DNA of 64,000 bases from Rhynchospora pubera (Eukaryota; Streptophyta; Magnoliopsida; Poales; Cyperaceae), in NCBI GenBank assembly GCA_028095005.1, contig CM051463.1, positions 81,573,002-81,637,001 on the forward strand, in the 5' to 3' direction. The notes beneath the pieces were generated by a model. That model was not told where the DNA came from. It saw nothing but the letters and a program-made list of their open reading frames with translations, and ran no database searches. Of the stretch, positions 12,001-23,239 are shown one piece after another (the stretch's first letter is position 1; every line of letters begins with the position of its first letter). The translations under genes and the position numbers were made by a program.

Positions 12001-13956
12001 CTTCTTCTTCTTCTCATTTACCCTCATATCATCATCTGTTATGGATTTTCATTTTTTTTTTTAAGATGACACCAAACAATCATCATGGTTGCAAATAGCT
12101 TCATCCATTAGGTTTTGGCGATGGACAAGGATTCTGCTGTGATGGTTTTATCGATTTTTCAGCTAATTGTCAGAGACTCGCAATTTAATTAATTTAAAAA
12201 GTTAAGGGCAGCTTGGTAATTATTTGGTTGGCTATACTAGTGGGGCATTTGCTTCTTGTTTTCCAGTAAGCCAAAAAAACATATGGTGTTATTTTAGATT
12301 CTGGAATTGGTGGTGGTAGTGTTTGTGTTAGTATCTAAGTACTTCAGATGGTTTGTTATACACACAATCTTGTTTCTGATGGCTCTGTGCAGAACAATAT
12401 ATATTCTATGTACATTTGGATGACCATTTTCTTTTTCATGTCAAGGTATGTGGGTCCTGTGATAACTCTTTGCTCAGAGAGAAGAGGAGAGCAGATTGAA
12501 TATTCTTTCATCGATAGGTAATGCCTTTAAAAGATATATCTTTCTGGTATTGGTGAGTACTGAGTAGTAACTTTAGAGGGCAGATATAAGGGGAACTTCT
12601 CGTAACATGTAATTTGTAATTGCAGTCAGAGGGCTCTTATGAAGTACAAGATGCCGTTAAGAGAAATAATAGTTGATTTCTATAGTGAGTTAAAAAGTTT
12701 AACATCAGGATATGCCACCTTCGATTATGAGGATTCTGAGTAAGTCCCTTTCTCTTTCCTATTTTTTGGCTTAGCTTGTTTCAAATAATGCAGCCATTTT
12801 ATATTTGCAATTGATGCTCAAAATTTCTTATGCTTCATGTTAATAGGCAACCACCTTTTGAGGTATATGAAACATTGCAAACAAGACATTTTTCTACAGG
12901 GGTTTTGAAATTGCTATAGTGATTTTAATAGAGTAGCAGATTATGAACTTGTGAAGAGTTTGATTTTGTTTGGAACAAAAAAAAAAGGTTATGGTCATTT
13001 TGATCATTGATACTAACTTAACCTTTATTTCAATGGGTGGATTCTATTCCAAATAACCCCAACGATACTGGGTCTTGAGGATACTAAAATTTTTGGCCGT
13101 GCTGTATATGTCGTAAACTGCTGGCTATGTTTTGCAAAGGTCCCTGTGTATATTTTCATGTTCCATAGTGTTAAAAGTGATTGCGAATAATTGTCATTAT
13201 TTTTTCTGTTTTGTTTAGCTATCAACAAGCAGATTTGGTAAAACTAGACATACTACTAAATGGGCAGTCAGTTGATGCAATGGCAACTATTGTTCATAAT
13301 TTGAAGGCACAGAGGATTGGCCGAGAATTAGTTGATAAATTAAAGAAAATCATTGACAGGTTAGGCATTTGTGACTGCTAAAAGTATTGGTCATATGCAT
13401 TGGAATCATTTTATTATGAACTAATGATGTATGTAGTATTTTTCTTTTGCCTCCTAATTCAGGCAGATGTTTGAGATCACCATACAAGCTGCTGTTGGTT
13501 CTAAAGTTGTTGCCAGGGAAACGTAAGATAATCTCAAATTAACAATCTGTTATTTAATTGATTAGCTGTTTTTTTTATGATTAACAGGGTAATCATTTGT
13601 TCGCCAATCAAATAGGCCGCCTTTTTATGTGGCATGTGATCATTAATGTGCGATTTTTCATATTATTGTACCATTTAATAATAATATGCTCTTATGGACT
13701 GAGATATTTTGAACTTTTGGGTTGGAGGCAGTTATCCTTTTTTTTTCTTGTAGTTGTTAACAGTTTGAAATTTCATGTCAGCTTGTCTGCAATGAGAAAG
13801 AATGTTCTGGCGAAATGCTATGGAGGCGATGTAACCAGAAAAAAGAAGCTTCTAGAAAAGCAAAAGGAAGGGAAGAAACGGATGAAGCGTGTAGGATCTG
13901 TCGACATACCTCAAGAGGCTTTTCATGAGCTTATGAAGGTCTCTAATGGAAAATAG
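9060..13956 (+). CDS. GUF1: Mitochondrial translation factor GUF1 (LepA/EF-4 family), 11 exons
   Basis: Predicted GTPase of the LepA/EF4 family, which acts on stalled or mistranslocated ribosomes; the plant GUF1 form is mitochondrial. The exon model is 9060-9365, 9734-10457, 11068-11224, 11395-11449, 11714-11781, 11887-11991, 12446-12517, 12626-12739, 13219-13359, 13463-13522 and 13782-13956. Every junction is GT-AG and phases agree. It totals 1977 bp and encodes 658 aa. The N-terminus (MVSSLLRAASRRSETSR) is Arg/Ser-rich without acids, like a mitochondrial presequence. G1 is AHVDHGKST, G2 includes RERGITV, G3 is DTPGHVDF and G4 NKID. The LepA-specific C-terminal domain is present (IGRELVDKLKKIIDRQMFEI, LSAMRKNVLAKCYGGDVTRK). 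All core motifs are intact, so it is likely functional. Intron 1 carries an 18-nt poly-C run (9626-9643). Confidence 0.96.
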
Positions 13957-15848
13957 GTTAGCCAACATTTAATGATCGAAAACAATGATCATGATTTGGA
14001 ATGCACCAAAGAGGGAACTATAAACAGAACTGCTTTCTGTTATGGAGCATTAATGCTTATAACAATTGTCTCATGTTTCTAGTATTACTGATATCTGTAG
14101 GCGTCCGTTTAGCATTTAAACTACATGTCTTTTATTTGGTCACACATGACTTCTGTGTATCCCCCAGGACTTGAAAAAGAGTTGAAGAGACGGAGCATAT
14201 GAGTAAGGGATAAAGGGGGAGAGGCATCGCAAGTATCAGCAAGAAAATATTAACCTTTTACAAAAAATTATAAATAGAGTCTGAGTTGGGGTTTGTCACA
14301 TATCTCAGGGAAAAACAAAAAGACATCTGGGTTTACTGTTCAAAATGTGTTATAAGTGATTGTGGATAATAGCTATGAGATCAGGTTGAATGGTAGTCAT
14401 TTGGCTAGCTTTAAAAATGCTTATGATATCTTTTAACAATTCATCATGTTGCTTATGATAACTGCAAAGAACCCAAACTTGTTAGGTATTACTTGATGTA
14501 ATTTGTTCCCTACTATAAGAGAATAAATTGGGAAAGTTATACAAATTTTACATTAAAGTTCTGTTTTGTACCGGCTTCATGTTAATTTTTATGTACCTTC
14601 TTTTTGTCTTATTTACTTATTTTAGATTATTCAAATGCATGAGGGTATGTGACTACTCCCACGATTTAATATGACACTATAGCTGTACTTGTACATTTAA
14701 GCTGGACCTGTGCATTTAAGCAGGTATTACCATCTTTTTATGTATAGTTTTTTTTTTTTTTTTTTTTTTTTTGCTATTGTAGGATGACTTAGTCTAAAGG
14801 TTACAGAAGAAATAATTGCACTTTATGATGCAGCTAGCGCTGAAACCAATGGATGATGTAAATTGAGCATGCAATTTTTTAAACTTTATTTTTTTTCCCT
14901 CTTGTTGATCCTGTTCATTAAATTATTTGTCTTTACCTGCATATGAGAAATAATTAAGTTCAATTAGCACATTTGACAAGTTAGAAAATTTCAGACAGTC
15001 GTCAATTTTCCCACCCTGTTTTGCCTAAGCACTATTTTTTCCTGTGACACTGGTATGGTATTAGTTCACAAGTTCCCAGATGTTTAAGTTCGTTTTGGAA
15101 GAATGAGAGATTTATTCCCATTACATACGAGTACTCTTTTCTATGTAGAATTTGCAAATCATTACTTCTACACATTTGCGTCAAGGCAGTAAACTATAAT
15201 TACACAATTTTAGGTTAGGGTTACTGTGCTATTACTTGCACCCTGTCTTTTTTTTACGGCATGCTATCGTTGACTTTAAAACCTCTGATTGGCTATGATA
15301 ACTTATATTGTGACCTAACATCAAAATCTATAGCGATGAGATTTTGATATTTATGCGTTTATTACATGTGCATCATTTTAACTCATGAAAAATCTGTATC
15401 TGTACCAACGGTACACGGTAAAAGGACCTGGACCCTATAGATAGTCCTTGTATTACGTTCGTTTCAGATCAGAAAGCAACAATACAAACCTTTTACTTTC
15501 TTAAAAATATCAGAAACTGGAATTGAGAAGTAGGACAACATATCACCAGTGGATCCTTAACTCTTGTGTACAGAATCATTTGGTTTGCATCATATACTTT
15601 TCTCGACTTCTATTGCTTCGTTCAAATGTACGGTTACATCCAGCTTTCTTCATTCAAGTGTACTATTAACACCAAATGTAGTGAGAAACAGGTCAAAGAG
15701 AATCAGAAAACTCGTCAAAACTATAACGCAACTTTGGTAAATAATAACTTTGATTTTATTTATCTTATTGTGCTGTGTACGTACATACAAACTGGAGAGA
15801 ACTCCGTAAGTGATGATATGAAACTGGAGCCTCTCTATGACATACACA
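13957..15848. other. GUF1 3' flank; start of tandem duplication unit A
   Basis: No gene. From about 13980 this DNA is collinear with 30302-32090, with small indels, so it is the left end of unit A. A poly-T run sits at 14749-14772. The open frame at 15566-15856 is also present at 31761-32138, is interrupted differently in the two copies and shows no domain. Confidence 0.7.
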
Positions 15849-15853
15849 TCCTT

Positions 15854-16203
15854 TGATGGATTTTTGACAAGAGAGAGATTGTTGAATTTTTCTTATTTAT
15901 TGATTATTTTACAGCAGGATACAATAGGCTTTTATAGCCTCTGATAGAAAATAGACGTTGATTGATTTCCTATTTTACTTGATGCTACAGGAGACTTTCT
16001 TTCCTACTTTACAATATACTAAAAATCTTGGAATAACGGCTAGAAATAGAATAAAAGGAAATGTTGCAATGATGAAGATTTGTTGGTCATTCTGAGCATT
16101 TATGTGGCTGAATCAATTGCCAGGCTTCTCCTTGATTTTAGACCCTTGATCTGTCTCGTGATGGTCATGATCTGAGGACAGATTTTCTTTAGATTCCTCA
16201 ATA
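15854..16203 (-). repeat. 3' LTR of the Ty1-copia element
   Basis: 350 bp, identical by eye to 20616-20965. The gag-pol stop codon (16113-16115) lies inside this LTR. Confidence 0.95.
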
Positions 16204-19200
16204 CTCCCCCTCACGCTAGGTTTAAAAAGATTAATTAAACCTAGCTTGGATGAGATGTCGATGAAATTTTTCTTTTCTAGGGCCTTGGTAAATATGTCAG
16301 CAAGTTGGTCTTTACTTCTAACAAACGGTGTTTCTATCTGTCCGGCTTGAACTTTTTCTCGCACAAAATGACAGTCCACTTCTATGTGTTTTGTGCGTTC
16401 ATGAAACACCGGATTTGAAGCAATGTGACGAGCTGCTTGGTTGTCACAATGCATCTGCATTGTCTTATTGCATGTGACTCCCATGTCAGTGATCAGATGT
16501 TTGATCCAAATCATTTCACTTGCTGTTGAGGCCATTGCTCGATATTCTGCTTCAGCACTCGAGCGAGCAACTACGTTTTGTTTTTTGCTCTTCCAAGTTA
16601 CTAAATTTCCTCCAACAAATGTGCAATAGCCTGTAGTTGATTTTCTATCAAAACTGCCAGCCCAATCTGCATCAGAATAACCAACAATTTCGTTAGTATT
16701 ATTTTTCTTCATCCATATTCCTTGCCCTGGTGTTCCTTTTAAATACCTAAGTATTCTATCAATTTTTTCAAGGTGAGTTGTCCTTGGTGCATGCATAAAT
16801 TGGCTTATTGCGCTAACCGCAAATGCAATATCAGGTCTTGTCACCGTTAGGTAAATGAGTTTACCTACAAGTCTTTGGTATTGACCAATATCCTCTAACG
16901 GTTTACCATCTTCAGGGTTAATTTTTTTATTTGGTTCCATAGGCGTGCTGGCTGGTTTTGCACCAAGTTTACCAGTTTCTTTTAATAAGTCAAGAGTGTA
17001 TTTCCTTTGAGATAGAAATAAACCTTTACTTGAGTGAGCAACTTCAATCCCCAAAAAATACCTAAGTCTTCCTAGGTCCTTAATTTCAAAAGTTTTCTTT
17101 AAAAAACTTTTAACCCTTTTTATTTCTTCCTCATCATTTCCAGTAATAATGATGTCATCTACATAGACTAAAATTATTGTGATTGTGTTATTAATTCGTC
17201 TAACGAAAAGAGAAGAGTCAGATGTACTTTTGATAAATTTATAGATTGAAAGAGAGTGACTGAGTTTGCCATACCATGCGCGCGGAGATTGTTTGAGACC
17301 ATAGATTGACTTGTTCAACTTACACACCATGTTGTCACCTAAATAATTTTTGTATCCCGGAGGCAAGTTCATGTAAACTTCCTCATCAAGGGTGCCTTGT
17401 AAAAAAGCATTCTTGACATCCATTTGATAAAGATTCCAACTCGCATTTGTTGCAATAGATAATAAAATTCTAACGGTATTCATTTTGGCCACAGGTGCAA
17501 ATGTTTCCTGATAGTCTATACCATAAGTTTGTGTGAATCCTTTTGCTACTAGTCTAGCCTTATGTCTTTCTATGGTACCATCACTATTATACTTGGTTTT
17601 GTAGACCCATTTGCATCCTACCGGTTTCTTACCCTTAGGTAAGGGAACAATGTTCCAAGTTTTATTTTTTTCAAGTGCTTGCAATTCTTCTTCCATGGCT
17701 TTGCACCAAATTGGAATTGTTTTGGCTTCTTGATACGAGTTTGGATCGGTTAGTTCTGAAATAGATCCAAGAAAAGCTTTATAATTCTTAGATACATGGT
17801 CATAGAAAACGTAATCTTGAATGGGATAAGTTACCTGATATGTTACAAAGTTATCTAACCATGTTGGTGTCCGAATATTTCTGGTTGGTCTGCATGTCGG
17901 TACATCTTGTTGTGTTTCACTTGGTTCATGTGCATCCTCACTGATGGGTGCATCTTGCCTGTTGGATGCATTTCTCCTTCTATATTGAACGATAGGTGCA
18001 TTCTGACTTATTGCATCCTGACTGGATATAACTTGACTAGGTGCATTATCATGACCAATTGTATCCTGGCTAGGCGCATTTTGATTCGGTACGTTTCCCC
18101 CTGAAGTGCATCCTTCGAATTGATCTCTTCTAGTTCCTTCAAAAAAGGTTAGTTCTGGAAGAGAAGCTTGATTCTTGAGGTTTGGTTGCATTTGTTGTTC
18201 AACTTTATAAAAAGGTTCATCCTCTCGAAAGACAACATCTCTTGAGATATATAATTTTTTATTTTTTGGGTCATAACATTTGTATCCTTTTTTTGTGGAG
18301 GAATATCCCAAAAATATTGTCTTGATAGAGTTTTTGTCAAGTTTGTCATTTCTGTTGATACGAACAAAACATGTGCAACCAAAAACCTTAAGATGATCAA
18401 GGTTCATCTTCCTATTGTTTAAAATTTCTAAGGGACTTTTATTTTTTATAACCTTACTGGGCAGTCGATTGATGAGATACGCGGCAGTGAGAACAGCGTC
18501 GGACCAAAAAATTTTAGGAACATTGGTTTGAAAAAGTAGACAACGTGTTACTTCTAATAAATGCCTATTTTTTCTTTCTGAAATTCCATTCTGTTCTGGA
18601 GTATTAATACAAGTGGTTTGATGAATAATCCCTTTGTGAACTAGATATTCAGAAAAATTTTTGTTTACGTATTCCGTGCCATTATCTGTCCTAAAAATTT
18701 TAATTTTTGTATTATATTGATTGTCAACAAGATTTGAAAATTCTTGAAATTTTGAAAAAACTTCACTTTTTGTTTTTAAAAGAAAAATCCAAGTGGCTCT
18801 TGTAAAATCATCAATAAATGTCACAAAATATTTGAAATTATTATACGACTCAACAGGAGCTGGACCCCAAACATCCGAATGAACTAATTCAAAAATTTTA
18901 GAAGTTTTACTTTCAGAATTAGAAAAAGGTAATCTAGTTTGTTTGGAAAAACGACAAGCATCACAATAACTAGAATTTAAATTACTTAAAGGAAGCAAAT
19001 GTTTTAGAACTTTATCAGAAGCATGGCCTAATCTAGAATGCCATAAATTGTTCATCATTACATTATCGTTTTGAATTGTAAAAGCTTTATTTTGAAAATC
19101 TAAGTAGTATAGTCCGTTCTCAAACTTGCCTTCACCAATCTTCCTCCCAGTTGTCTTGTCCTGAAAAATGACATTCTTTGAAGAAAAAATAACATTACAA

Positions 19201-20525
19201 TTTAGCTCTTTAGTTAGTTTGCCAACTGAAATTAAGTTAGATGTAAAATTGGGCAAATATAAAACATTTGAGATATTACAATCAAACAATTTCATTTGGC
19301 CAGTTCCATTAATTGGTATTTTTGAACCGTCTGCTATGGTTACAAACTGAGTATTTATCGTTTTTTTATTGACACTAATCAAGTTTGGATTCCCTGTCAT
19401 ATGATCTGTAGCACCAGAATCAATTATCCAAAAATTTTGTTTTTTGTTAGATAGATAATTGGCAATTATATCCAAATTATTACCTTTCTGCCCTTGGTTT
19501 AGGAGACTACTCAACTGATTAATCAGACTTGTTATTTGGTTCGGATCAGAGAGCAATCCAGGTGCGACTCCATTTGAGTTATTCTGACTCGATCCAGCGC
19601 ACCCCACTCGATCTCCTCCCCTTTCATCAACTCCAGCACAAAACCCTTTCTTTCCTCCTTTGTTTCTCTCCCATTTGCGCTCGCCGTCTCGCTTTCGAGT
19701 CGGACGGAGGTGAGGATGGAGGAACCAACAGTTGTCACGGCTGTGCCCGTCTTTCTTGCAGTGGTCGCAACTCTCCGTGTCGTTGAGACTTCCTTTTACT
19801 TCCTCACCGGCGGCGAGGCTAGGGGTAGGGTTACGGCTGTAGCGTTTGGCTGCCAGGGCATGGCTCTCTTCCCTGTTATTGCCTGGATCATTCATCAACA
19901 ACCTCCTAGTTGCCTCTCTTTGTACAAGGGCTGTCACTTTTGCAAAGGTTGGTTTTTCTGTGGAGAGGAGAATTTGGGATCGTACAGCGTCATAGCTGGA
20001 ATCCAAAGCCGCCAGGAAGTAATAAACCTGGTCCTGCTCGTCTCTTTCTCGAAGCACAGAGAGGTCGGTGGTTGGAGGCCTATATGTTTTTAATTCTTCG
20101 AATTTGGCTTTCAAATACATAGTCAGTTCAGTTATGTTTTTGGTTCCTAGTGTGGCCTGAGAGATATCTTTTTTTATTTGATAAATTTGGTTAAAGTTGT
20201 TTTGATCACCGTACTGGTCTTTTATGCTTTGCCACAGTTCATATGAGGTGTTTGCATAAATAAAAAGCTCACTGAGTTGTGGTTCGATGGAATTTAAGAT
20301 CCAAGTTACAACTTGGCTGTCTGCCATGTCCCACTCGTTTTGTGCATCTCCTGCTTTTTCTGGTCTCTTGCATGTCCCGTTGATGAATCCAAGCTTTCCT
20401 TTTCCCTTGAGAGAGAAATGCACTGCTCTCGTCCAAGGTATGTAATTTCTTCCATTAAGCAGTGTTGTGGTGATTTTGAGTGTAGGATCATGGGTAAATG
20501 TTTTATCATTGGTTGTTTCAGTCAT
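16113..20525 (-). CDS. Ty1-copia gag-pol polyprotein (1470 aa)
   Basis: One frame encodes the retrotransposon polyprotein in copia order. A gag of the UBN2 type spans residues 1 to about 215. A CCHC zinc knuckle (CDHCKKDGHSRDNC) is at 253-266. The aspartic protease motif IIDSGATDH is near 367. The integrase has the pre-integrase motif LWHSRLGHAS and core residues in HSDVWGP, RTDNGTEY and PEQNGISERK. The reverse transcriptase has KARLVAKGFTQ and YVDDIIITGND. RNase H carries SDADWAGSFDRKSTTGY and ARSSAEAEYRAM. No stop or frameshift is present and all catalytic signatures are visible. The last about 30 codons run through the polypurine tract into the 3' LTR. Single-frame organisation and short LTRs would suit an Ale-type lineage, but I did not test this. 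Confidence 0.97.
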   Translation of the reverse strand: MTETTNDKTFTHDPTLKITTTLLNGRNYIPWTRAVHFSLKGKGKLGFINGTCKRPEKAGDAQNEWDMADSQVVTWILNSIEPQLSELFIYANTSYELWQSIKDQYGDQNNFNQIYQIKKDISQATLGTKNITELTMYLKAKFEELKTYRPPTTDLSVLRERDEQDQVYYFLAALDSSYDAVRSQILLSTEKPTFAKVTALVQREATRRLLMNDPGNNREESHALAAKRYSRNPTPSLAAGEEVKGSLNDTESCDHCKKDGHSRDNCWFLHPHLRPTRKRDGERKWERNKGGKKGFCAGVDERGGDRVGCAGSSQNNSNGVAPGLLSDPNQITSLINQLSSLLNQGQKGNNLDIIANYLSNKKQNFWIIDSGATDHMTGNPNLISVNKKTINTQFVTIADGSKIPINGTGQMKLFDCNISNVLYLPNFTSNLISVGKLTKELNCNVIFSSKNVIFQDKTTGRKIGEGKFENGLYYLDFQNKAFTIQNDNVMMNNLWHSRLGHASDKVLKHLLPLSNLNSSYCDACRFSKQTRLPFSNSESKTSKIFELVHSDVWGPAPVESYNNFKYFVTFIDDFTRATWIFLLKTKSEVFSKFQEFSNLVDNQYNTKIKIFRTDNGTEYVNKNFSEYLVHKGIIHQTTCINTPEQNGISERKNRHLLEVTRCLLFQTNVPKIFWSDAVLTAAYLINRLPSKVIKNKSPLEILNNRKMNLDHLKVFGCTCFVRINRNDKLDKNSIKTIFLGYSSTKKGYKCYDPKNKKLYISRDVVFREDEPFYKVEQQMQPNLKNQASLPELTFFEGTRRDQFEGCTSGGNVPNQNAPSQDTIGHDNAPSQVISSQDAISQNAPIVQYRRRNASNRQDAPISEDAHEPSETQQDVPTCRPTRNIRTPTWLDNFVTYQVTYPIQDYVFYDHVSKNYKAFLGSISELTDPNSYQEAKTIPIWCKAMEEELQALEKNKTWNIVPLPKGKKPVGCKWVYKTKYNSDGTIERHKARLVAKGFTQTYGIDYQETFAPVAKMNTVRILLSIATNASWNLYQMDVKNAFLQGTLDEEVYMNLPPGYKNYLGDNMVCKLNKSIYGLKQSPRAWYGKLSHSLSIYKFIKSTSDSSLFVRRINNTITIILVYVDDIIITGNDEEEIKRVKSFLKKTFEIKDLGRLRYFLGIEVAHSSKGLFLSQRKYTLDLLKETGKLGAKPASTPMEPNKKINPEDGKPLEDIGQYQRLVGKLIYLTVTRPDIAFAVSAISQFMHAPRTTHLEKIDRILRYLKGTPGQGIWMKKNNTNEIVGYSDADWAGSFDRKSTTGYCTFVGGNLVTWKSKKQNVVARSSAEAEYRAMASTASEMIWIKHLITDMGVTCNKTMQMHCDNQAARHIASNPVFHERTKHIEVDCHFVREKVQAGQIETPFVRSKDQLADIFTKALEKKNFIDISSKLGLINLFKPSVRGSIEESKENLSSDHDHHETDQGSKIKEKPGN

Positions 20526-20615
20526 ACTGCTATTTACTGGTATGACTTGGCTGTTGTGTTTTTTTTTTTTTTTGTAAGGAATTTCTTGGATCTCAGAACA
20601 GTCGCTCTGATACCA

Positions 20616-20965
20616 TGATGGATTTTTGACAAGAGAGAGATTGTTGAATTTTTCTTATTTATTGATTATTTTACAGCAGGATACAATAGGCTTTTATAGC
20701 CTCTGATAGAAAATAGACGTTGATTGATTTCCTATTTTACTTGATGCTACAGGAGACTTTCTTTCCTACTTTACAATATACTAAAAATCTTGGAATAACG
20801 GCTAGAAATAGAATAAAAGGAAATGTTGCAATGATGAAGATTTGTTGGTCATTCTGAGCATTTATGTGGCTGAATCAATTGCCAGGCTTCTCCTTGATTT
20901 TAGACCCTTGATCTGTCTCGTGATGGTCATGATCTGAGGACAGATTTTCTTTAGATTCCTCAATA
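20616..20965 (-). repeat. 5' LTR of the Ty1-copia element
   Basis: 350 bp, upstream LTR in element orientation, followed directly by the tRNA-Met primer-binding site. It lies about 90 bp beyond the stop codon of CYP78A copy A, in the same orientation. Confidence 0.95.
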
Positions 20966-21054
20966 TCCTTATTCCACGTTATTTAATACTAACTTGCACT
21001 ACTAACAACAGCTGTTGACAGTGACACCATGAAACCATAGAAACTGGCAAACTG

Positions 21055-23154
21055 CTAGACAGTGGCGACAGCAGAGAGAGGCTTCTTCATTTCCAAAGAC
21101 AGTTTCAGCACCTCAGACAGATCAACGGGATCACTGTCCACTGGGCCCCACTCAAAACTTTGTACAAGCCTAGCAATCCAGAGACTGACAGTGACCAGGC
21201 CGAGGTTTTTACCAGGACAGACACGCCGGCCCGCACCAAATGGTGCAAGTTTGAGATCCCCACCCCGGACGTCCATGTCAACACCTCCTTCAGACACCAT
21301 GAAACGGGTCGGGTCGAACTTGTCTGGGTTCGTCCAGATAGAAGAGTCATGGGTGATGGCCCACATGTTGACCATGGCAGTTGTACCAGCTGGCACGACC
21401 ATGCCATTGCTGAGCTGAATATCATCCGTCGAAAGGCGGGCCCAGGAGAGAAGTGGTCCCGGGGGATGTACACGGAGAGTTTCTTTGACCACCGCTTGGA
21501 GGTAGGGCATTTTTGCTACATCAGCATCGCCGATGCTACCAGCAGAACCCACAACAGAGTCTATCTCAGCTCTGAGTTTGGATTGAACTGTCGGGTGGAG
21601 GATTAGCTCAGCCATGGCCCACTCTGTCAGAAGTGCAGTTGTATCAGTCCCACGAAAGATCATCTCCTACATATTGAAATCATGCAATTAGAGTACTATT
21701 GGAAAACAAATAAATAGTTATTAAATGTGAACCTATAACAAGACCCTCGCAGTGTTCATTGCTTGAAGTTGAATCAGTGCAAGCACGAAAGTTTCTCATA
21801 TTATAAAACAGAACATAAAGTAAGAAAGTAAAAATTCTAAGATCTTTCAGTTTCAGGATTATTCCACTAATTAAATCCTAAACAGGCTTGAGAAGTTTTT
21901 CACTTTTTACCTTCTAGTAAAATTGTCAATGTGTTCTTCATTATACAATTGAGGTTTTAAGGGGTTTTAGCTAAAATAAGCTTTGGTTTTCGATCATTAC
22001 ATGTACATGAAAATTGAAAATTGCAAGCAATTAATAGAATTTAGCTAACATAAAAACAAACCTTCATAATATCATCATCATTCATATAACGTAAGTAAAG
22101 GCAATGAATTTACGGAGAATGAGATAGCATAGTATATATAGATGAATCATACCCAAAGAACTGCAACCATATCATTTTCACTGAGCTTCTCCTCCCCTTC
22201 AAGAGATAGCAACACATCTACAAAATCACCATTGTCGCCTAACTGCCTCTCAGATCCTTTGAGGGACTTCCTGTGCTCATCAATGATTTCAGAAACAAGT
22301 TTCCTGACTCGTGGCACTAGATCAGCGCACCTTTTCTCAACCCGTGAAGGGTCGAACATTTTTGGAAGCCAGGAGAGGTGATCTGACCAGTTAAAGGCCC
22401 CTAGCAAAGCAAATCCTTCACGGACCATCTCCTTCAACACCTCAGCATCAGCATTCTCTTCTGATAGATTGTACCGCTTACCAAAAACACTGCCCATAAT
22501 GTTGTTCAAGGCTGCACCTTGCAAGTGATACCGCAGCTTGACTGAACCAGTACTTGTCATTTCAGATTCTATTCCAGCAAGCATGGTGCTGCAGTCAAAC
22601 TGCCTGCCGGGTTCATGAGCAGCAATGCGGCGGGGTGCAAAGAGGTGTGTTGAAGCAATACGCCTGAGCATGCGCCAGTATGTTCCACTGGGTGCAAACC
22701 CAATGGCTCGGGCAAACATCAGTTCACGTGCCGAACGCTTCAACGGCCGGTCAGCAAAATTGGGATGTGTCAGGATCTCTTTTGCGACTCCTGGCTCAGA
22801 GGACACAACAGCTGGTGTTGAACCGATGGAGAAAGCCATGAGTTGAGTTGCTCCGTTGGACTGAGATAGTTTTGCTAAGGTACGGTGTGGCAAGCCCCGA
22901 GCGAGGGAGAAAATACTACCAAATAGAGGAATGCCACGTGGCCCAGGAATCTGGGTGGGGCCTCTATTTGAGCGACCATTGGCCCACGCAGGACCACCAG
23001 ACGAGAGAGCCCATGCAAGCAGGACAGCTGAAATGGAGGCGACAAAGAGAGAAATCACGAGAAGGGAGTGGTCGCCAAGGACTTCACTGCCGAGAAAAGC
23101 GGGTAGAGTAAAAACCCACCAACTTGAATCGGTACAGGAAGATTGGAGTGCCAT
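21055..23154 (-). CDS. CYP78A: Cytochrome P450 CYP78A, copy A (2 exons, 537 aa)
   Basis: Plant-specific, ER-anchored P450 of the CYP78A family (KLUH type), which controls organ and seed size through an unidentified growth signal. Exon 1 is 23154-22153 and exon 2 is 21666-21055; the 486-bp intron is GT-AG in phase 0. The start chosen is MALQSSCTDSS, although an upstream in-frame ATG exists beyond the TATA box. A hydrophobic anchor (HSLLVISLFVASISAVLLAW) precedes the proline hinge (IPGPRGIPLFG). The I-helix motif is FRGTDTT, the K-helix ETLR, the PERF-like segment FDPTRF and the heme loop PFGAGRRVCPGKNLG with the Cys ligand. All are intact. Compared with copy B it ends in SAVATV because of a 12-bp difference. 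A copia element sits about 90 bp downstream. Confidence 0.95.
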
Positions 23155-23231
23155 GTTTGTTGAGTAAGGAGAGAGGTGTATAGGGTTTAAGAGGTTTGGA
23201 GTGGTGCGAGGATAGCAGAGGCCACAGGGGG

Positions 23232-23239
23232 TATTTATA
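23232..23239 (-). promoter_or_regulatory. TATA box of CYP78A copy A
   Basis: TATAAATA on the minus strand, about 80 bp before the chosen ATG. The spacing suits a normal 5' UTR and supports starting at MALQSS rather than further upstream. Confidence 0.7.

Larger units (their letters stand above)
15849..20970 (-). mobile_element. Ty1-copia retrotransposon, apparently complete and very young
   Basis: The two 350-bp LTRs (15854-16203 and 20616-20965) look identical base for base. The target-site duplication TCCTT lies at 15849-15853 and 20966-20970. Reading the minus strand, the primer-binding site TGGTATCAGAGC (20604-20615), complementary to initiator tRNA-Met, abuts the 5' LTR with no spacer. 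The polypurine tract TGAGGGGGAG (16204-16213) abuts the 3' LTR. One uninterrupted gag-pol frame lies between. Unit B at about 32090 has the empty site (cacccttattcc), so the insertion followed the tandem duplication. The LTRs read TA...CA in element orientation rather than TG...CA. Confidence 0.96.

Noticed and set aside
17907..18104. Cys/Ile-rich plus-strand frame inside the copia element
   Set aside because: Antisense shadow of the linker between integrase and reverse transcriptase.
21062..21606. Plus-strand open frames opposite CYP78A exon 2 (also at 32194-32738)
   Set aside because: They are antisense shadows of conserved P450 coding sequence and have no family features.
22625..23167. 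Plus-strand open frames opposite CYP78A exon 1 (also at 33783-34325)
   Set aside because: Antisense shadows kept open by codon structure of exon 1; no start context or domain.
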